A DNA stretch of 64,000 bases from Altererythrobacter sp. C41 (lineage in GTDB: Bacteria > Pseudomonadota > Alphaproteobacteria > Sphingomonadales > Sphingomonadaceae), in assembly GCF_016803135.1 (NCBI RefSeq), contig NZ_JAEVFE010000002.1, positions 574,267 to 638,266 on the forward strand, in the 5' to 3' direction. The translations under genes were made by a program, and so were the position numbers. Below, piece by piece: positions 59,652 through 64,000 of this stretch; within the stretch, counting starts at the first letter, position 1, and every line of letters begins with the position of its first letter. The notes below the pieces were generated by a model. That model had not been told where the DNA came from and did no database searches. It worked only from the letters and a program-made list of their open reading frames with translations.

Positions 59652-60938
59652 TTACCGCGTCGCGCCCACGTCGCCCGAGCTCATCGTGTCGCTGCCCGGC
59701 TGCGGCGCATGCTTGGCGAACTCCATCCGCGCGATCGAGCGGGCGTGAACTTCGTCCGGCCCGTCGGCGAGGCGCAGGGTGCGCTGGTGGGCGTAGGCTT
59801 TCGCCAGTCCGAAATCCTCCGAAACGCCGCCGCCGCCGTGGGCCTGGATCGCATCGTCGATGATCTTGAGCGCCATGTTCGGTGCCTGGACCTTGATCAT
59901 GGCGATTTCCTGCTTGGCGGACTTGTTGCCGACCTTGTCCATCATGTCCGCCGCCTTGAGGCAGAGCAGGCGCGTCATGTCGATGTCGATGCGGGCGCGG
60001 GCAACGCGTTCCTCCCATACCGAGTGCTTGTAGATCGGCTTGCCGAACGCCTCCCGCTCCTGCAGCCGCCGGCACATCTTCGCCAGCGCTTCCTCGGCGA
60101 CGCCGATCGTGCGCATGCAGTGGTGGATGCGGCCCGGGCCGAGGCGGCCCTGCGCGATCTCGAACCCGCGCCCTTCGCCGAGCAGCAGGTGATCGGCGGG
60201 CACGCGCACGTCCTTCAGCGCGATCTCCATATGGCCGTGCGGCGCATCGTCGTAGCCGAAGACGGGCAGGTGGCGCTCGATCGTGACGCCTTCGGCATCG
60301 AGCGGCATGACGATCATCGACTGCTGCTGGTGCCGCTGAGCGCCGAGGTCGGTCTTGCCCATGACGATCGCGATCTTGCACCGCGGATCGCCCGCGCCCG
60401 ACGACCACCACTTGCGCCCGTTGATCACGTAGTGATCCCCGTCACGCTCGATCCGCGTCTCGATATTGGTCGCATCCGAGCTGGCGACGCGCGGCTCGGT
60501 CATCAGGAAGGCGGAGCGGATCTCGCCTTCCATCAGCGGCTTCAGCCACGCATCCTTCTGCTCGCGCGTGCCGTAGCGGTGGAACACTTCCATGTTGCCC
60601 GTGTCCGGCGCGGAGCAGTTGAAGACCTCGCTCGCCCAGCCGATCCGGCCCATTTCCTCGGCGCAGAGCGCGTATTCGAGGTTGGTCAGGCCCGGCCCGT
60701 CGAATTCGAAGCTGTCGTCGACGTGGCTGAGCTGGCCCTGCGGCGGCATGAACAGGTTCCAGATGCCCTGCGCCTTGGCCTTGGCCTTCAAGTCCTCGAC
60801 GATCGGGATGACCTTCCAGCGGTCGCCCTCGGCGTCCTGCGCGGCATACGTGCCGACGTTCGGGCGGACGTTGGCTTCGATGAAGTCGCGCACGCGGTCG
60901 CGCCAGTACTGCTGCCGTTCGGTGGGTTCGAAGTCCAT
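59652..60938 (-). CDS. Acyl-CoA dehydrogenase, ACAD11-like
   Basis: A 428-residue FAD enzyme. Motifs: [60 protein letters not shown], and near the end [20 protein letters not shown] plus [17 protein letters not shown]. The arrangement matches the ACAD domain of human ACAD11, whose fused kinase domain is represented by the separate gene at 57326. In the eukaryotic case the dehydrogenase eliminates phosphate from a 4-phosphoacyl-CoA. Start at 60938 fits [12 protein letters not shown]. Confidence 0.93.
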   Translation of the reverse strand: MDFEPTERQQYWRDRVRDFIEANVRPNVGTYAAQDAEGDRWKVIPIVEDLKAKAKAQGIWNLFMPPQGQLSHVDDSFEFDGPGLTNLEYALCAEEMGRIGWASEVFNCSAPDTGNMEVFHRYGTREQKDAWLKPLMEGEIRSAFLMTEPRVASSDATNIETRIERDGDHYVINGRKWWSSGAGDPRCKIAIVMGKTDLGAQRHQQQSMIVMPLDAEGVTIERHLPVFGYDDAPHGHMEIALKDVRVPADHLLLGEGRGFEIAQGRLGPGRIHHCMRTIGVAEEALAKMCRRLQEREAFGKPIYKHSVWEERVARARIDIDMTRLLCLKAADMMDKVGNKSAKQEIAMIKVQAPNMALKIIDDAIQAHGGGGVSEDFGLAKAYAHQRTLRLADGPDEVHARSIARMEFAKHAPQPGSDTMSSGDVGATR

Positions 60939-61023
60939 GTCCGCTCAATCCTCTTTCGTGTCTCTCGATTCCGTTTCACGGCGAAACTGGCAGAGCCGCA
61001 TGGCCCCGCCAAGCCGCAATCTC

Positions 61024-62460
61024 TCAGGGCGCCGTGCCGCTCGCGTCGATGTCGCCGCGGGCCGCGGCGTCGAGCGTGGCCAGGCGCGCTTCGTGATCGG
61101 CCCGGTCGATCGGGAACCGCGCCAGCCACCAGGCGGAGAACGTGCCCAGAAGCGCGATCATGATGCAGTACTGCACGATGACGCTGTCGATGATCGGTGC
61201 CGCCACGGCCCCTGGCGTCGCATCGGTCGGCAGGCCCGAGATCGAGATGATCAGGCCCGCCAGCAGGATGCCGACGCCGGTGGCGCATTTCTGGACGAAC
61301 CAGTTGCCGGAATAGAACGCCGCCTCGGCCCGCCGCCCGGTCCGCTCCTGAAACGCCTCGACGATCTCGGCGACCATCGAGGAGGCCGAGATGAGCACCA
61401 TGACGCTGAGGCTGTTGCTGACGAGCACGAAGGCGAAGAGCAGCGCGGTCGAGGCCGTGCCGCCGACCTCGGGCCACAGGCCGAGGAGTCGCAGGCCGTA
61501 GGGGATGAGCCAGAAGATCATCGCCAGCACGGTCGTGACGGATGCCACCCTGATCTTGCCGAACCGCCTGTGCAGCGTGCCGAGCAGGAGAAACGCGACG
61601 ACCACGCTGGCGAGGAGCACGAAGGGATAGATCGCCAGCGCGCCCTCGGTGAATTCCCACACGAAGTAGAACAGGTAGTTCGACAGCGCGAAGGTCATCC
61701 CCTGACTGATATATGCTGCCACCGCGCCGAGCGCGAAGATCAGGAACGCCCGTTCGGAGAAGGACTCGATGATCTCCGCGAACGCGACTTTAAGGCTGAA
61801 CGGGGGCGGCTTGGTCTCGGGGTAGCGGGCCACGAACCGGTGCTGGCCCAGGGCCGAGATCAGCGAGGCGGCCACGATCGTGATCGCGCCGACAAGGCCG
61901 TAGACCTCGTAGCCCTCGCGGTCGAGCAGCCCGTCGCGCAGGAACACGCTGTAGGTCAGGAACAGCAGCCCCAGCCCCCCCGTCCAGCCGAACAGGTAGC
62001 GGAAGCGGAACAGCGTCGTGCGCTCGTCGTAATCGCGCGTCAGCTCCGGCACGAGCGCCACCGAAGGCACTTCGCAGGCCGAAAGCAACAGGCGGATCAG
62101 CACCGCCATGCCGAGCAGCAGCGCGAAGCTGGGCGGCCCCTCGACCGGCGGCGACCAGAGGACGTACCAGGCGATCCCGAGCGGGATCGGCGCGAGATAG
62201 AGCCACGGCAGGCGCCGCCCCCAGCGGGTGTAGGTCCGGTCCGAGAGGTTGCCGAGCAGCGGATCGACAAAGGCGTCGACGACCAGCGCGATCACCAGCG
62301 CGAGGCTGACCAGCCACGCCTCCATCCCCAGCACCAGGTTGTAGAACGTGAGCAGGAAGACGGAAAAGCCGTTGTCCTTCACCCCGAAGGCGATCGAACC
62401 GAACCCGTTCGCGAGCTTGATCCGCAGTGGCAGCGGGCCGGTTCTGTCAGCCGTGGTCAT
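61024..62460 (-). CDS. GPH-type MFS cation symporter
   Basis: A 478-residue carrier with twelve predicted helices. KLANGFGSIAFGVKDNGFSV and DAFVDPLLGNLSDRTYTRWGRRLPW carry the glycoside-pentoside-hexuronide family signatures, and GILLAGLIISISGLP is typical of late helices. In sphingomonads such carriers also lie beside lipid or terpenoid genes, so the substrate need not be a sugar. It starts 86 bases upstream of the acyl-CoA dehydrogenase stop on the same strand, with a divergent dehydrogenase 208 bases away. Confidence 0.9.
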   Translation of the reverse strand: MTTADRTGPLPLRIKLANGFGSIAFGVKDNGFSVFLLTFYNLVLGMEAWLVSLALVIALVVDAFVDPLLGNLSDRTYTRWGRRLPWLYLAPIPLGIAWYVLWSPPVEGPPSFALLLGMAVLIRLLLSACEVPSVALVPELTRDYDERTTLFRFRYLFGWTGGLGLLFLTYSVFLRDGLLDREGYEVYGLVGAITIVAASLISALGQHRFVARYPETKPPPFSLKVAFAEIIESFSERAFLIFALGAVAAYISQGMTFALSNYLFYFVWEFTEGALAIYPFVLLASVVVAFLLLGTLHRRFGKIRVASVTTVLAMIFWLIPYGLRLLGLWPEVGGTASTALLFAFVLVSNSLSVMVLISASSMVAEIVEAFQERTGRRAEAAFYSGNWFVQKCATGVGILLAGLIISISGLPTDATPGAVAAPIIDSVIVQYCIMIALLGTFSAWWLARFPIDRADHEARLATLDAAARGDIDASGTAP

Positions 62461-62668
62461 CGTAAAATCGCATGCGGGCCTCTCCTCCCGGAAATTCGCG
62501 CGCAGCTTACGGGAACGTAAAGCCCCGTCAACGCGCTCGTGGTGACGCTACGGCATCGGGCGAAAACACGTTCGCGCTTGCGGCGACGGGCCGAATCACC
62601 TTAACCTGCACGTAAACCGGCAGCACTCGAGCGCCGCCGCGATCTTCCCGAGAGGAGCCCCGATTCCC

Positions 62669-63832
62669 ATGTCTGATCTCGACACGTTCCGCGCGGAAAC
62701 CCGCGCCTGGCTGGAAGCCAACTGTCCGCCCGAAATGCGCGAACCCGTGCGCGACGACGAGGACGTCTACTGGGGCGGCCGCAACGCGACCTTCAAGAAC
62801 GACGCACAGAAAGCCTGGTTCGAGGCGTGCCGCGACAAGGGCTACACCGTCCCCGCCTGGCCGAAGGAATACGGCGGCGCAGGCCTCTCGCCGGCGGAGG
62901 CCAAGGTCCTGCGCGAGGAAATGGCACGGATCGGCGCGCGCCCGCCGCTCTCCAGCTTCGGCATCTGGATGCTCGGCCCGGCCTTGCTCCACTTCGGCAC
63001 CGAGGAGCAGAAAAAGAAGTACCTCAACGAGATCGCCCGCGGCGAAATCCGCTGGTGCCAGGGCTATTCGGAGCCGGGTTCGGGCAGCGACCTCGTCTCG
63101 CTGCAGACGTTCGGCGAGGACAAGGGCGATCACTGGGTCGTCAACGGCCAGAAGATCTGGACCTCCTACGCCGACAAGGCCGACTGGATCTTCTGCCTCG
63201 TCCGCACCGACAAGAACGACAAGTACCGCGGCATCACGTTCATGCTGTTCGACATGGAAACGCCGGGCGTCTCGACCAAGCCGATCCTGCTGATCAGCGG
63301 CAACAGCCCGTTCTGCGAGACCTTCTTCGACGACGTGAAGGTGCCCAAGGACCAGTTCGTGGGCGAGATCAACCGCGGATGGGACGTCGCCAAGTACCTG
63401 CTCGGTCACGAGCGGGAGATGATCTCGGGCGCCGATAGCTCGGAGCGAGGCGCGGGGATCGGTGCGATGCTCAAGCGCCAGACCGGGGAGCTCGATCCGG
63501 TGCTGCGCGCCGAGCTGGCGATGTTCGACGTCGACGCGCTCGCCTTCTCCGCGATGGGCGAGAAGTTCCTCGACGAGGTCAAGGTCGGCAAGGCGCACCC
63601 AGCGCAGCCGAACATGATGAAATACGCCGGAACCGAGCTGAACAAGCGCCGCCACGAGCTGGTCATGGCGGCGGGCGGTTCCACCGCGCTCGAATGGGAG
63701 AGCGAGGAGACCGACGGCGGCAAGCCTGCGCGCAGTTGGCTGCGGACCAAGGCGAATTCGATCGAGGGCGGCACCAGCGAGGTGATGCTCAACGTCATTT
63801 CCAAGCGCATCCTGGAGCTGCCGGGGGCGTAA
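62669..63832 (+). CDS. Acyl-CoA dehydrogenase
   Basis: A 387-residue FAD enzyme. N-terminal WLEANCPPEMREPVRDDEDV, CQGYSEPGSGSDLVSLQT and WVVNGQKIWTSYADKADWIF, and the late RTKANSIEGGTSEVMLNVIS with Glu as probable catalytic region, place it in the acyl-CoA dehydrogenase family, near the FadE types of steroid and branched-acid catabolism. GAGAGGAGC lies before the ATG. It is divergent from the GPH carrier. A REP-like palindrome begins four bases after the stop. Confidence 0.93.
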   Translation: MSDLDTFRAETRAWLEANCPPEMREPVRDDEDVYWGGRNATFKNDAQKAWFEACRDKGYTVPAWPKEYGGAGLSPAEAKVLREEMARIGARPPLSSFGIWMLGPALLHFGTEEQKKKYLNEIARGEIRWCQGYSEPGSGSDLVSLQTFGEDKGDHWVVNGQKIWTSYADKADWIFCLVRTDKNDKYRGITFMLFDMETPGVSTKPILLISGNSPFCETFFDDVKVPKDQFVGEINRGWDVAKYLLGHEREMISGADSSERGAGIGAMLKRQTGELDPVLRAELAMFDVDALAFSAMGEKFLDEVKVGKAHPAQPNMMKYAGTELNKRRHELVMAAGGSTALEWESEETDGGKPARSWLRTKANSIEGGTSEVMLNVISKRILELPGA

Positions 63833-63835
63833 AAG

Positions 63836-63859
63836 CCCTCTCCCCTTCAGGGGAGAGGG
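63836..63859. repeat. REP-like palindrome, same class as 59511
   Basis: CCCTCTCCCCT-TC-AGGGGAGAGGG: 11-base arms around TC, then TTGGGAGAGGGG. The stem length and the central TTCA are those of the pair at 59511-59641. It immediately follows the acyl-CoA dehydrogenase stop and may end its transcript. Confidence 0.7.
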
Positions 63860-63912
63860 TTGGGAGAGGGGGCATCGCGCCTCCATTGGAATTGTCATTA
63901 TTGAGGGCCGGG

Positions 63913-63984
<72 letters not shown>

Positions 63985-64000
63985 CGGCGGGAGCGGGACC

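Overview
The window looks like a chromosomal contig from a high-GC alphaproteobacterium, most likely a sphingomonad (Sphingomonadales, perhaps Erythrobacteraceae). The evidence is a Caulobacter/sphingomonad-style maltodextrin locus built on a TonB receptor plus MFS carriers, a second TonB receptor heading a catabolic operon, a ku-ligD pair, and small sphingomonad-type proteins (DUF3175, DUF3008, SWIB, DUF1289). Taxonomy is inferred from gene content only. No rRNA, tRNA, CRISPR array, insertion sequence or prophage gene was seen. The last ~85 bases contain a 69-base G run that looks like a sequencing or assembly artefact.

Layout. (1) 1-5671, minus strand: a tightly coupled tetR-hlyD-ABC ATPase-permease-permease-(outer-membrane factor) exporter operon, organised like E. 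coli cecR-ybhGFSR, with a perfect 36-bp palindrome in front of tetR. (2) 5712-23931: an alpha-glucan (maltodextrin) utilisation locus. It has an AraC regulator, an MFS carrier, a PhyH-type dioxygenase, a lipoprotein GH13 enzyme, two tandem paralogous secreted esterases, a GH97 alpha-glucosidase, a LacI regulator, a GH13_23-like alpha-glucosidase, a periplasmic GH13 amylase, a TonB receptor and a second MFS carrier. TGCAAA-type inverted repeats near the GH97, lacI and amylase promoters look like LacI operators. (3) 24028-25972: a zinc alcohol dehydrogenase and an esterase-D-family hydrolase overlapping head to tail. (4) 25988-37964, minus strand: a catabolic cluster with TonB receptor, type-B carboxylesterase, acyl-CoA synthetase, TetR, MFE-2-like dehydrogenase, MHS-type MFS carrier, an M28-like protein with a degenerate metal site and a second carboxylesterase carrying an apparent frameshift.

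(5) 38155-43862: small proteins (DUF1289, GDYxxLxY, DUF2157), then a non-homologous end-joining operon ku-mgtC-like-ligD. (6) 43982-46536: pstS and an OprP-like porin, each preceded by a well-formed PHO box. (7) 46648-56344: alanine dehydrogenase, cold-shock protein and a run of short conserved proteins (DUF3175, PRC-like lipoprotein, COG3650-like lipoprotein, DUF962, S41 peptidase, PEBP, SWIB, DUF72, membrane dipeptidase, DUF3008). (8) 56437-63832: dapD, then an ACAD10/11-like kinase, zinc alcohol dehydrogenase, ACAD11-like acyl-CoA dehydrogenase, GPH-type carrier and a second acyl-CoA dehydrogenase.

How they work together. Region 2 can bind maltodextrin at the outer membrane, cut it in the periplasm and cell and carry it inward, with esterases that may remove acyl decorations. 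Region 4 reads as import of an ester, hydrolysis, CoA activation and beta-oxidation. Region 8 contains the two halves of the eukaryotic ACAD11 fusion as separate neighbouring genes, suggesting phosphorylation-dependent breakdown of 4-hydroxyacyl-CoA. These pathway statements are inference from families and gene order.
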